A DNA stretch of 64,000 nucleotides from an uncultured Rhodospirillales bacterium (lineage in GTDB: Bacteria; Pseudomonadota; Alphaproteobacteria; Rhodospirillales; UBA2165). The notes under the pieces were generated by a model. That model searched no databases, had not been told where the DNA came from, and saw only the letters and a program-made list of their open reading frames with translations. The stretch covers positions 620,001-684,000 of the forward strand of contig CAJXKD010000001.1 in the NCBI GenBank assembly GCA_913055735.1, given 5' to 3'. Below are positions 6,743 to 15,699 of the stretch, piece after piece (positions within the stretch are counted from its first letter, which is position 1; each line of letters opens with the position of its first letter). Position numbers and translations under genes: made by a program.

Positions 6743-8323
6743 ATGAAAAACTTGTCGCAAATTCAAATCAAACGGCTGACAACGGTACACGGTTGGTCCG
6801 GCACCATCCTCGGCGTCCTGCTCTATGCCGTGATCGTCACAGGAACGATTGCTGTCTTCGCACACGAGATCGCCGATTGGTCGGTCGGCGGCACGGGAAA
6901 AACAGATACGCTCAGTGCCACCATTGATCGCAACGTACGCGCCGTCGTCGAGCCCCTCCCCGAGAAATACCGGCACAGCATCGGCGTTTGGAAAACGGCA
7001 CGGAGCGAGTTAATCGTATTTCCTCACTTCCACACCCGCAATCCCGAGACCGGGAAAATGGAAGATTATGGACCGATGTTCCGAATGGATCGCGGCACGG
7101 GTGAGGTTCTCGCCCGTCATGAAGGCTTCGCCTTTTTGAATGCCGACTGGTACAGAGCCAGCGCGCTCGAGAATTTCCTCGTTGATCTGCATGTCCAACT
7201 CTATATCCCTGAGCCATGGGGATTAATCGTCACCGGCATTCTTGGTCTGACCATGATGGCGGCCGGTGTGAGCGGCCTTGTTATCCACCGTCATCTGATA
7301 CGTGATCTGTTTGTCGCCGAACGCTCCGGCGAACGCCTCGTCTCGGCCCGGGACCGGCACGTATTGGCAGCGAGTTGGGGTCTGGTGTTCGCGTTTCTTC
7401 TTGGGTTCACGGGCTCGTTCTTCAGCTTCGCGCCCACCATTACCTTTCCCTTGCTGGCTGAGGTTGCATTCGGCGGCGATCAGGAAGCTTTGGAGGAAAC
7501 GCTCTACACGCCGCAAGTCAACGAGGACGCCCGACCGGTACCGATGGCCGATCTCGGCCAAATGGTTTCACGTTCCAGCGCGACCACCGGATCGAACACC
7601 GGATACATAGAAATCATGAACTACGGCCGTGCCGACTCCCGGATCAGCATCTGGCAGGAGCCACCCGCCCGCCAATTGTCCTGGGTGCACAATGTATTCG
7701 ACGGTGGCAGCGGCGAATTCCTGGGCGCAAAACCCATCGTCGGACAGAAACCGTCGATCGGCGGCGTTCTTTACGATCTCATGTGGCCGCTTCACGCGGG
7801 CGATTTCGCCGGCGTACTCTCCAAATCGGTTTGGGTCGGGCTCGGCTCGGCAATGGCATTCGTGGTCATTTCGGGCCTCCGGCTCTGGGTAAGACGACGA
7901 GAAGAGCAACCTCTATGGCGCCGGTTTGGCCGTGTCATAACCATTGTCGCCTACGGATTGCCGGTCGCGATCCTGACTTGTGCCCATGCAAATTTCCTGG
8001 CGCTTGCCACGGGAGCGAACCCTTTCTGGTGGACGCCGGCCGGATTCCTGATCGGGTTTGCACCGTGCATTTTGCCGGGACTTTTGATATCGGATGATGA
8101 ACCGCTGCGGCGCCTTTACCGTTATCTGCTCGGTGGCGGCTGCGTACTGCTTCCCTTGATCAGGATGGCAACAGGAGGCCTCGATTGGCGCGCCGCACTT
8201 CATGCGGGACAGACAACTGTCGTTTCCGTTGATATAACGCTCATTCTCTTGGGCTTCACGCTGATCTGGTGGGCGCAGCGTCCGCGAATAGCGGCTAAGC
8301 CAGACCCTGCGCCAGCGGAATGA
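6743..8323 (+). CDS. PepSY-associated membrane protein (iron-regulated, PiuB-like)
   Basis: A 526-residue inner-membrane protein. The N-terminus (RLTTVHGWSGTILGVLLYA) is the PepSY-TM first helix, followed by a long periplasmic loop, then pairs of helices around residues 160-190, 205-235, 370-395 and several near the C-terminus. Conserved His residues in VHGW, DLHVQLY and WVHNVFDGG suggest haem or metal binding, as proposed for reductive release of iron from siderophores in this family. It starts behind GTGAGGCC and is followed after 13 bases by a DUF3325-like gene. Family assignment is secure; biochemical role is inferred. Confidence 0.85.
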   Translation: MKNLSQIQIKRLTTVHGWSGTILGVLLYAVIVTGTIAVFAHEIADWSVGGTGKTDTLSATIDRNVRAVVEPLPEKYRHSIGVWKTARSELIVFPHFHTRNPETGKMEDYGPMFRMDRGTGEVLARHEGFAFLNADWYRASALENFLVDLHVQLYIPEPWGLIVTGILGLTMMAAGVSGLVIHRHLIRDLFVAERSGERLVSARDRHVLAASWGLVFAFLLGFTGSFFSFAPTITFPLLAEVAFGGDQEALEETLYTPQVNEDARPVPMADLGQMVSRSSATTGSNTGYIEIMNYGRADSRISIWQEPPARQLSWVHNVFDGGSGEFLGAKPIVGQKPSIGGVLYDLMWPLHAGDFAGVLSKSVWVGLGSAMAFVVISGLRLWVRRREEQPLWRRFGRVITIVAYGLPVAILTCAHANFLALATGANPFWWTPAGFLIGFAPCILPGLLISDDEPLRRLYRYLLGGGCVLLPLIRMATGGLDWRAALHAGQTTVVSVDITLILLGFTLIWWAQRPRIAAKPDPAPAE

Positions 8324-8336
8324 AGGCCGCAAGGGT

Positions 8337-8612
8337 ATGGAACTAACCGTCATCGTGGCATTGACAGCGAGCGTCACGGCACTTGCGCATCTTGCCCACG
8401 CCGATCCGAAAAGGCGGCGGGCATTCGGATTGCCCCTCTATGCGAAACGGCGCCGGACCACGATCACGCTCGTCATTTTGCTCCTGCCCGGCGTCGGGCT
8501 GCTGGCCTTGGGCGACAGTGCCGGGTTTACGATTTGGATAGGGGGGCTGACCTTACTCGGCTGGGGGATTGCCGCCGTACGTCCGAAACGGAACACAGCG
8601 CGCAGCGGGTAA
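8337..8612 (+). CDS. DUF3325-like small membrane protein
   Basis: A 91-residue protein with three hydrophobic segments (TVIVALTASVTALAHLAH, TTITLVILLLPGVGLLALG and FTIWIGGLTLLGWGIAAV). It is the last gene of the iron operon and begins 13 bases after the PepSY protein behind AAGGGT. DUF3325 proteins nearly always accompany DUF3649 and PepSY genes downstream of siderophore receptors; no biochemical role is established. The family call rests on size, topology and position. Confidence 0.65.
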   Translation: MELTVIVALTASVTALAHLAHADPKRRRAFGLPLYAKRRRTTITLVILLLPGVGLLALGDSAGFTIWIGGLTLLGWGIAAVRPKRNTARSG

Positions 8613-8615
8613 ATC

Positions 8616-10085
8616 TTAGAACACCTCGAAATACTCGCGATGTTCCCAATCGGTCACTTCCGACATGAACCTCGCGATTTCCGCCTCCTTGATGCCGACA
8701 AGGTAGTCGACGAAACGGTCGCCAAGCGCTTGGCGGAAAAATTGGCTTTGCTTAAGTTCCGCGACGGCCTCGTAGAGGCTTTGCGGCAAAAGGGGAAGAT
8801 CGGTCGCATAGGGCGTATCCGACGGCGCGGGCGGGGTGAGATTACGTGCGATGCCATCCACCCCCATAAGAACCTGCGAGGCTAGATACAGATACGGATT
8901 GGCCGCCGGTTCGCCCGCGCGGTTCTCGACGCGCGTGGCCACATCGCCCGCCCCGCCAACGATGCGCAGCATCGCGCCGCGATTGTCGCGCGACCAGCCG
9001 AGCCGGTCCGGCGCCAGCGAATATGGTTTATACCTTTTGTAGCCATTGATGGTCGGCGCCGAGAAAACCGACGCCGCCCGGCCGTGCTCCAAAATCCCCG
9101 CGACAAAATTCCGGCCCAGTTGTGACAAGAGGTCGCCATCGGTTTCGGGCACGAAGGCGTTGTCCGTTGCGCCGCGAGGCCGCAACGATTGATGCAGATG
9201 CCAGCCGGACGAAAACAGGTTCGGCAGACCCGGGCGGCACATGAAGGTCGCGTGCAATCCGTTTCGCCGGCAAACCTGCTTCACGGCGCTGCGGAACAGA
9301 ACCATCATATCCGCCGTTTCCATTCCCTCGCCCGGGGCGAAGGTGACCTCGATCTGGCTCGGCCCGAATTCCACCTCCATGGTGCGCAAGGGAAGATCGA
9401 GCGCCTGAAGGTTGTGCCGTAAGAGTTCGAAGACCGGATCGAGTTCGTCCGCCCGCATTTCGGTCAGATACTGAAACCCGTGCGACAGCAATTCCACGTC
9501 CGGGGGTGTTGCAGGCTGTCCCGCATCACGGGGATCCAGCCTGGGATCCAGCATTCGAAAAACATGAAACTCGACCTCAAGACCCGACACGTAGTCGTAG
9601 CCGACGTCACCTAACGTCGTAAGCGCATCGCGCAAAATCTGACGGGTCGAGAACGGAACGGGTTTGCCGTTGGGAAAGTAGATGTCGCACAGCATCCATC
9701 CCGTCGTCGGCGCCCACGGCAATACCTTGAACGTCGCGGGGTCGGGGATCATGAGGAAATCGCCCCCGCCCGTCATCTCCTCCATGGCGATGCCGCCGCC
9801 CGCCGTGTGCCAGGCGGTCGTGGTCCGGTGGGCCGTATCCTTGGTGAGCAGCGTGGTGACCATCGCGCAGCCGTTGCGCATCGCGCTATCGAGTTCCGAC
9901 GCCACGATGGTCTTGCCGCGCAAATTGCCGTGCTGATCGGCGAACGACAGTCGGACGGTCTCGATCTTCCGGTCCGTGACGAGCTTGAGAATCCGCTCGG
10001 CCGCCGCTGCCGACGCATCGTCCCAAAGACCGTGCCTAGCGGCGAAGCCCGCCCTGCCGATCGTGCCCCCGTCCCTCTTTGTCAT
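8616..10085 (-). CDS. Glutamine-synthetase-family gamma-glutamyl ligase
   Basis: A 489-residue member of the glutamine synthetase superfamily. The N-terminal beta-grasp domain contains VRLSFADQHGNLRGKTI; the catalytic domain has GLEVEFHVF (metal-binding Glu), VEFGPSQIEVTF (NxxxxEI-type metal and glutamate site) and ATFMCRPGLPNLFSSGWHLHQSL (HxH loop), then NGYKRYKPYSLAPDR with VATRVENRAGEPAANPY near the C-terminus. Proteins of this type ligate glutamate to amines other than ammonia, as in aniline or isopropylamine catabolism. It follows a Rieske oxygenase gene by 47 bases on the same strand, the pairing known from aromatic-amine degradation. Housekeeping glnA is unlikely because the N-terminal signature and neighbours differ. 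Substrate unknown. Confidence 0.85.
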   Translation of the reverse strand: MTKRDGGTIGRAGFAARHGLWDDASAAAAERILKLVTDRKIETVRLSFADQHGNLRGKTIVASELDSAMRNGCAMVTTLLTKDTAHRTTTAWHTAGGGIAMEEMTGGGDFLMIPDPATFKVLPWAPTTGWMLCDIYFPNGKPVPFSTRQILRDALTTLGDVGYDYVSGLEVEFHVFRMLDPRLDPRDAGQPATPPDVELLSHGFQYLTEMRADELDPVFELLRHNLQALDLPLRTMEVEFGPSQIEVTFAPGEGMETADMMVLFRSAVKQVCRRNGLHATFMCRPGLPNLFSSGWHLHQSLRPRGATDNAFVPETDGDLLSQLGRNFVAGILEHGRAASVFSAPTINGYKRYKPYSLAPDRLGWSRDNRGAMLRIVGGAGDVATRVENRAGEPAANPYLYLASQVLMGVDGIARNLTPPAPSDTPYATDLPLLPQSLYEAVAELKQSQFFRQALGDRFVDYLVGIKEAEIARFMSEVTDWEHREYFEVF

Positions 10086-10132
10086 GCCATCATTCTCTCA
10101 AATGCGCGCCAAACCGGCAATGCGGTCCGCCC

Positions 10133-11428
10133 TTACCAGCGGACACGCCGTTCCCGGTCGACCTCGGGCCATTGCTGCTCCCAATCGCCGGTGGAACCAA
10201 CAAAATCGACCGCCGCAGGCCCCGTCATCTCGGCCGCTTGCTGTTTCGAGAACGTAAACGGCGGTTTGGTTCCGTTCTGCAAACCGCCGATCGCTTGCAG
10301 CAACTGCTTGCGGTAGGCGGTGATCCCCTTGTCGGTGCTGCCGAGATGCTCGCGGGTCCGATCCGCGATCGGCCCCGGGGACTCCACCGCCCATTGATCA
10401 TGAACGTTGATGTCGTCCCCCATGCCGGTATAGGTGCGTTCCTGCTGTTCTCTTGGGTCGAACCCCCAATTGTTCGACCGGTTCAACCGCGGCCTGTAAC
10501 CCGGCACTTCGTAGAGCTTCTCTCGTTCGGCGCGCATTGCCGCTTTATCCACCGTGTGGTCGAACGACGTAAAGATCGCGTACCACCAGCAATTCTCGTC
10601 GTCGATGGGAACATGCCACTGCGTGATGATCATGTCCTTGCTCATCGGGATGACGATGGCACACGGAAACACCAGATTGGTGACGCGCACATGCGTGTGC
10701 TCATTGTCTAACTCGCGCAGGGCAAACAGCCGAAGGCCATAGCCCGTCGTCTCCACGTCCAGCTTCGGGCACGGATACTCGCGCAGAACTTGGGTCACGG
10801 GAATGTCCGCGCCCGTCGTGTTGTCACGAAACTGCTTGCCGTAATTGGCCGAGGCTTCCTCGTCTTCGAAGAACCGGTGCAAAAAGGAGGCGTGGGCCGG
10901 GTCGATGCCGACCTCCAGTGCCTGAAGCCAATTGCACTCGAGCAAGCCCTTGAACGCGAACGCATTCGCCTCGGGCGCGGCAAAACAATCGAACTTCGGG
11001 AAGGCCGGAGGTTCCCCGCCTCCCATATACGCGAAGATGATGCCGTTGCGTTCCTGGCACGGATAGGCCGTATGCTTGATCTTATCGCGGAACCTATCGG
11101 CCAACGGTTCCGCCGGCATATCCAGGCATTTACCTTCTTCGTTCAGCAGCCAGCCGTGGAAGGGGCAGCGAAGGCCGTTCTCTTCCAATCGGCCATAGGC
11201 CAAATCGACGCCGCGATGGGGGCAATACCGGTCGATAAGGCCGTAGTCCCCATTCGGTTTACGAAACAGGACCAAATCCTCGCCCAGCAATCGAACCGGC
11301 AGCACCGGCCGATCGCCGTTCAATTCGTCTGTTAGCGCCGCCGGCTGCCAATAGTGGCGCATGAGATCGCCACAGGGCGTCGAAGGTCCTGTTTGAGTCA
11401 CAAGCCTATTCTGATCGGATTGCAGCAT
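10133..11428 (-). CDS. Rieske non-haem iron oxygenase, phthalate-dioxygenase-like alpha subunit
   Basis: A 431-residue oxygenase. The Rieske [2Fe-2S] site is CPHRG followed 17 residues later by CPFHGW (residues about 69-93). The catalytic iron site is visible in LEVGIDPAHASFLHRFF (two His, with a bridging Asp). The order and length match the phthalate 4,5-dioxygenase / vanillate demethylase branch, which works as an alpha-only trimer with a separate reductase; no reductase is present nearby. It precedes the glutamine-synthetase-like gene on the same strand and is divergent from an IclR regulator, which probably controls it. It may hydroxylate or dealkylate a ring or amine; the substrate is not evident. 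Confidence 0.9.
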   Translation of the reverse strand: MLQSDQNRLVTQTGPSTPCGDLMRHYWQPAALTDELNGDRPVLPVRLLGEDLVLFRKPNGDYGLIDRYCPHRGVDLAYGRLEENGLRCPFHGWLLNEEGKCLDMPAEPLADRFRDKIKHTAYPCQERNGIIFAYMGGGEPPAFPKFDCFAAPEANAFAFKGLLECNWLQALEVGIDPAHASFLHRFFEDEEASANYGKQFRDNTTGADIPVTQVLREYPCPKLDVETTGYGLRLFALRELDNEHTHVRVTNLVFPCAIVIPMSKDMIITQWHVPIDDENCWWYAIFTSFDHTVDKAAMRAEREKLYEVPGYRPRLNRSNNWGFDPREQQERTYTGMGDDINVHDQWAVESPGPIADRTREHLGSTDKGITAYRKQLLQAIGGLQNGTKPPFTFSKQQAAEMTGPAAVDFVGSTGDWEQQWPEVDRERRVRW

Positions 11429-11681
11429 GATCGCATCTCCGTTCTCGGTTTACCCGCCAATTGCTGTCTTCTCACGGGCTGAATACGGCGGCAATGGAAT
11501 TCAGGTCGAATTTCGCCACGTGAAAAGCCCGCTTTCGGCACGGATTCAGCTCTCGCCGAGTAATTCATTGATATTACTGCGTTAATGAGCGCCCCTCCGC
11601 CTGCCCACTCGGTAACATTGCGCCGCTACGGCAAATGAACTATTGGTGGTGAGGGGGGAATACGGACGAAAGTTTCACAAC

Positions 11682-12545
11682 ATGGCTGATCAAAAGGCGT
11701 CGCCCGAAAGCCGCAAAGGGTCGGGCATCCGGTCGTTGGCGCGGGGTCTCAGAGTCCTCCGCGCGGTTCGCGCCTTGGGGCGGTCGACGCTCCACGACAT
11801 CCACCGCGCCACCGGCCTGCCGAAGCCGACGTTGTTCCGCATTCTGACCACACTTGAGCAGGAGGGATACGTTTGGCGCGGCATGGGCGACGATCTGTAT
11901 CGGCTGTCGAGCCGTGTTCTGGACCTCAAAGAGCCGATCAGCGTGTCCGACATCGTGGCCGAGTTCGCCGCGCCGTTCATGGATCAACTCTCCGCCGGTG
12001 CCGGCTGGCCATCGGACATCGCCGTCTACCAGGACGGCGGGATGACCATCGGTGAGACTACACGCCGGCGAACCCCACTCATCATCAATCGTCTGGCCAC
12101 GGCGCCGCGGGTGCACATGTTGATGTCGTCCTTGGGCCGCGCCTATTTGGCGTTTTGCCGAGAGGAAGAGCAGCGGGATATCCTCCGGTTGTTGCAGCAG
12201 TCTTCCGATCCTTACAATCGCAGATCTCATGACGAAGCTTATGTCCGCGACCTGGTTACCGAAGTGCGCGAACAGGGATACGCGCTGCGGCAACCAGGCT
12301 ATTCGGTCACCCGTCCGGATGAGGACGAATTCATCGTCCAATTGCACAGCATCGCCGTACCGGTGCGCACCGACGACCGTCTCTATGGCTGTCTCAGTCT
12401 TGTGTGGATCGCAGAGGCTGCCAGCGAAACCGATATCATTCGCGCGCACCTTGCGCGGCTGAAAACGACCGCGAAAAACATCGCTGCCGAGCTTGGCACC
12501 AATGCTCTTGCCGCGGTGGAACCGACTTCTATCCGGCAATCTTAG
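11682..12545 (+). CDS. IclR-family transcriptional regulator
   Basis: About 287 residues from the ATG at 11682 (TTG/GTG codons at 11643-11649 are alternatives). The winged helix-turn-helix is at residues about 15-75 (RSLARGLRVLRAVRALGRS, then IHRATGLPKPTLFRILTTLEQEGYV) and the GAF-like effector domain follows (APRVHMLMSSLGRAYLAF is the usual SLGRA motif). IclR proteins control catabolic operons in response to small acids. It is divergent from the Rieske/ligase pair with a 253-base gap between starts, so that pair is the likely target; the PhnM paralogue ends 60 bases downstream in convergent orientation. Confidence 0.9.
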   Translation: MADQKASPESRKGSGIRSLARGLRVLRAVRALGRSTLHDIHRATGLPKPTLFRILTTLEQEGYVWRGMGDDLYRLSSRVLDLKEPISVSDIVAEFAAPFMDQLSAGAGWPSDIAVYQDGGMTIGETTRRRTPLIINRLATAPRVHMLMSSLGRAYLAFCREEEQRDILRLLQQSSDPYNRRSHDEAYVRDLVTEVREQGYALRQPGYSVTRPDEDEFIVQLHSIAVPVRTDDRLYGCLSLVWIAEAASETDIIRAHLARLKTTAKNIAAELGTNALAAVEPTSIRQS

Positions 12546-12605
12546 GTCCGGGAAACTGGCGGCTATCTAAGCGAACCGCTTCCGATATTTCAAAGCAACT
12601 GGCAA

Positions 12606-13745
12606 TTAGGCGAGGTAGATCGGCCGGCCGTCGACGATCGCCGCGTCCACCGTCGGTGTACCACCATCATGATCGTCGACGATGATGATGTCCGCGCGCT
12701 TGCCCTCGGTGATATCGCCCCGGTCCTCGAGACCGGCAGCGTGTGCGGGGCCATGCGACACCAGCGACCAAGCGTCGCCCAGGCCCATGGACATTTCCCG
12801 GTGCAGCCGGAAGGCGGCGAGCAGCTGCGCCGGATAGTAATAGTCCGACGCCAGCACCGTGCAGAGGTCCTTGGCGACCATTTCGGCCGCCGAGACCGCC
12901 CCGTTATGACTGCCGCCCCGCACCACATTGGGGGCGCCCATGACGATGGGATTGCCGTAATCGCGCGCCGTCCGCGCCGTTTCCTCCGTTTCAGGGAATT
13001 CGCACACCTCGCAGCCGAGCGCGTTGTAATAGGTGCGCGTCTCGGGCAAAGCGTCGTCGTGCGACAGCTGCGGGATACGGGCATCGCTCGCGGCGGCGGC
13101 AAGTTTCTCGACCGCCGACGGAACTTCGTCACCCCGGCCGTAAACCCGTTCGACGAGATCGATGAAGCCTTCCTCACTCAAGCCGGTCCGCTCGGCATAC
13201 TTCGAGAGCTTCCCTCTTATATGACGTTGCTCATAAATTTCCGGCGTATGGTCGTTGAAAGCCAGCAGACCGATACGGCCGGACTTGATCCAGTCGACAA
13301 CGTCACTTGCCACCGTCACGTTATAAGTTTCGAATCTCAGATGTAGGCGGGTGTCGCACTTCAGCCCGCCATTGAGATGCTCCAGCGCTTCCATGATTCG
13401 GACGAAGTTGTCGCGGCCGCGGAGACCGGGCTCCCACGACAGGGTGACGCCGTGAAAAGCCGTGGTGATGCCATTGGCGATCATTTGCCGGTCCGTGTCG
13501 AGCAGGGCAACCTCGAGATCGAAATGCACCCCGGGACGCGGCATGATCTGGCGCTCGAAGGCGTCACCGTGAATATCGACAATGCCGGGCAGAACGAACT
13601 TCCCGCCCGCGTCGATGATCCGGGCGCCATTTAGTATTCCCGACCCAAAACCGGTAATCCGGCCGTCCGCGACGCGAACCGCAGTCTCCTCGATACTGCC
13701 GTCGGCCAGCAATACGTTTCCGTTGATGATGACGAGCTCTTCCAT
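12606..13745 (-). CDS. PhnM-like amidohydrolase (second copy)
   Basis: A 379-residue paralogue of alpha-D-ribose 1-methylphosphonate 5-triphosphate diphosphatase. The metal-site strand reads LPGIVDIHGDAFERQIMPRPG, the PhnM version of the amidohydrolase HxD motif, and IPQLSHDDALPETR with MGAPNVVRGGSHNG, VLASDYYYPA and EGKRADIIIVD follow as in PhnM. The ATG at 13745 has GGGGA six bases upstream; the TTG at 13763 is less likely. PhnM removes pyrophosphate from the C-P lyase substrate. A complete PhnM lies in the main operon at 21284, so this copy, divergent from phnDCE-1, may act on a related nucleotide phosphonate. The paralogy is clear; the substrate is inferred. Confidence 0.88.
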   Translation of the reverse strand: MEELVIINGNVLLADGSIEETAVRVADGRITGFGSGILNGARIIDAGGKFVLPGIVDIHGDAFERQIMPRPGVHFDLEVALLDTDRQMIANGITTAFHGVTLSWEPGLRGRDNFVRIMEALEHLNGGLKCDTRLHLRFETYNVTVASDVVDWIKSGRIGLLAFNDHTPEIYEQRHIRGKLSKYAERTGLSEEGFIDLVERVYGRGDEVPSAVEKLAAAASDARIPQLSHDDALPETRTYYNALGCEVCEFPETEETARTARDYGNPIVMGAPNVVRGGSHNGAVSAAEMVAKDLCTVLASDYYYPAQLLAAFRLHREMSMGLGDAWSLVSHGPAHAAGLEDRGDITEGKRADIIIVDDHDGGTPTVDAAIVDGRPIYLA

Positions 13746-13864
13746 CGATGTCCCCAATGTCAAATTCGGGGCGCTTTATAGCGAAGAAATGCGTCAACCA
13801 GATGAAACGGAAACTCTTCGGCACTTAAGAAATATGACGGTTTCGCAATCTGATCGACACAAAC

Positions 13865-13893
13865 AGTTCATCGTTCTGAAAAGCATCGGTCAT
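13865..13893 (+). promoter_or_regulatory. Possible three-unit Pho box before phnD-1
   Basis: AGTTCAT, CTGAAAA and CGGTCAT are separated by four bases each (11-base period) about 97 bases before phnD-1. The third unit matches CTGTCAT at 6 of 7 positions and the other two at 4 of 7. The layout is that of a Pho box but the match is weak; the divergent PhnM paralogue shares this 244-base intergenic region. Confidence 0.3.
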
Positions 13894-13989
13894 CCCACGT
13901 CCACATAGGCCCCGCACACTCCGCTCATTACAAACCTTGGCGCCGCGCGCGCCGTTCATGAGGTTTTGTCTCATTTAGGGGATAGTTGA

Positions 13990-14862
13990 ATGTTGAAGAA
14001 ATTGCTTGGCGGACTTGCCGTTGCCATGACGGTAGCCATTTCACCCTTGGCGGCACAGGCTGCCGATTCCATGCGCTTCGCCGTCACCGACATCGGCGGC
14101 ATGGAGGAACTACAACGAGAATTCGGACCGTTCAAAAAGGTCCTCGAGGACATTACCGGCCTCGACGTTCAGTTCTTTGCCGTCAACAGCCGCACCGCCG
14201 CCGTTGAAGCCATGAACGCGAAGCAGGTTGATTTTGTGCTGACCGGTCCCGCCGAGTACGTCGTGTTTCGGGCCCGCACCAACGCCAAGGTCGTGGTCGG
14301 CTGGCAGCGCCCGGATTATTTCGCGCAAATCGTTACCCTTGCCGATGGGCCGATCAAGGGCGTCAGCGATTTGAAGGGACAAAAAGTGTCCTTCGGCTCG
14401 GTGGGCTCCACCTCGCAGCATCTGGGGCCGGCCCAGGCGCTCGCCGATTTCGGGCTCATCTATAACAAGGACTATCAGCCGCAAATCATCAGCCGCAACA
14501 TCGCGATCGAGGCCTTGATCCGGGGCGACATCCAGGCGGTGGGCATGAACTTCACCCATTTGCAGAAAGTCCGGAAGGCCTTTCCCGACCATGCGTTTAC
14601 AGTAGTTGCCCGTGGCCGAGATCTCCCCAATGACGTCCTCGTCGCCAGCCCAGACGTTTCGGATGCGCTGTTCAAAAAAGTCCGCAATGCTTTTGCTAAA
14701 GACGGCGACAAGCTGATAGCCGCGGTCGTGAAGGGCAAGGACAACGAGAAATATCTCGGCGGACACTTCCTCGCCTCTATCGAGGATAGGGATTACGACT
14801 ATGTCCGCTCCATGTACCGGACCATCGGCGTCAATTCCTTCGGCAAATTCGTGGGGGAATAA
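13990..14862 (+). CDS. phnD: Phosphonate ABC transporter substrate-binding protein (first system)
   Basis: A 290-residue periplasmic protein. The signal peptide (LLGGLAVAMTVAISPLAAQA) ends near residue 24. The PhnD/phosphonate-binding fold follows: FGPFKKVLEDITGL, DFVLTGPAEYVVFRART, and GQKVSFGSVGSTSQHLGPAQAL, where the Ser/Thr-rich loop binds the phosphonate group. It directly precedes an ATP-binding and a permease gene, giving a complete transporter of order D-C-E. Sequence differs strongly from PhnD-2 at 24677, so the two systems likely bind different ligands. The ligand (phosphonate, phosphite or ester) cannot be decided from sequence. Confidence 0.92.
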   Translation: MLKKLLGGLAVAMTVAISPLAAQAADSMRFAVTDIGGMEELQREFGPFKKVLEDITGLDVQFFAVNSRTAAVEAMNAKQVDFVLTGPAEYVVFRARTNAKVVVGWQRPDYFAQIVTLADGPIKGVSDLKGQKVSFGSVGSTSQHLGPAQALADFGLIYNKDYQPQIISRNIAIEALIRGDIQAVGMNFTHLQKVRKAFPDHAFTVVARGRDLPNDVLVASPDVSDALFKKVRNAFAKDGDKLIAAVVKGKDNEKYLGGHFLASIEDRDYDYVRSMYRTIGVNSFGKFVGE

Positions 14863-15699
14863 GTGGCCACCTCGAACACGGCCACGGTTCAACCCGTATA
14901 CGGTGAGTCTCAGGCACCGGCCGCACCGCGGCCGGTGCCGGTTGCCGATCTCAGCGCCGACCCGGTTTGCACCATCCGAAACCTCACCAAGTCATTTTCG
15001 GGAAGCACCCATATCCTGCGCGGTATCGATCTGAACATCGGCCAAGGCGAATCGGTCGCGTTGATCGGCTCCAACGGGGCTGGAAAATCGACGCTGTTGC
15101 GCTGCCTGGTGCGGCTTATCGAGCCCAACGGCGGCAGCATCCATCTTCTCGACCGGCCCGTTATGGAATTGGGGAGCCGCCAGTTGCGACGGCTCCGTTC
15201 CCAGGTCGGCTTTGTTTTTCAACGCCACAATCTAGTGCCGCGCCTCACCGCGCTAACCAACGTCCTTCATGGCGCCCAAGCCACCCAATCGGGGCCGCGC
15301 GTCTGGTACCAGTCGTTGGCGTCGTCGGAAACACGCCAACATGCCATGCATTGTTTGGATCGTGTCGGGCTTTCCGATATCGCCCTTCGACGCGCCGATC
15401 AGTTGTCGGGTGGCCAGTCGCAACGCGTCGCTATCGCCCGCACCCTTATGCAAAAACCCAAATTCGTCATCGCGGATGAGCCTGTGGCCAGCCTCGATCC
15501 TGTCGCCGGGGTCGAAGTCATGGATTTGTTCGTCCAGCTTCTGCGCGAGGACGGCATTACCCTGCTCTTCACCTCACACCATCTGGGGCAAGCGATCGAG
15601 TTCTCTGACCGGGTCATCGGGCTGCAAGCCGGACAGGTGACACTGAACTGTCAGTCCGCCAAGGCGCATGTCAGCGAACTGAAACATGTCTATGAATAG
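14863..15699 (+). CDS. phnC: Phosphonate ABC transporter ATP-binding protein (first system)
   Basis: A 278-residue ABC ATPase starting with GTG directly after the phnD-1 stop. Walker A is GSNGAGKST, the signature LSGGQSQRVAIART and Walker B VIADEPVASLDP, with the DPVAG continuation typical of PhnC. About 40 residues of Ala/Pro-rich sequence precede the ATPase domain. It energises the permease encoded next, whose start overlaps this gene by 14 bases. Confidence 0.93.
   Translation: MATSNTATVQPVYGESQAPAAPRPVPVADLSADPVCTIRNLTKSFSGSTHILRGIDLNIGQGESVALIGSNGAGKSTLLRCLVRLIEPNGGSIHLLDRPVMELGSRQLRRLRSQVGFVFQRHNLVPRLTALTNVLHGAQATQSGPRVWYQSLASSETRQHAMHCLDRVGLSDIALRRADQLSGGQSQRVAIARTLMQKPKFVIADEPVASLDPVAGVEVMDLFVQLLREDGITLLFTSHHLGQAIEFSDRVIGLQAGQVTLNCQSAKAHVSELKHVYE

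Noticed and set aside
11640-12539. Antisense frame complementary to the IclR gene (299 codons)
   Set aside because: The plus-strand frame has a clear helix-turn-helix and SLGRA motif; the reverse frame has none.
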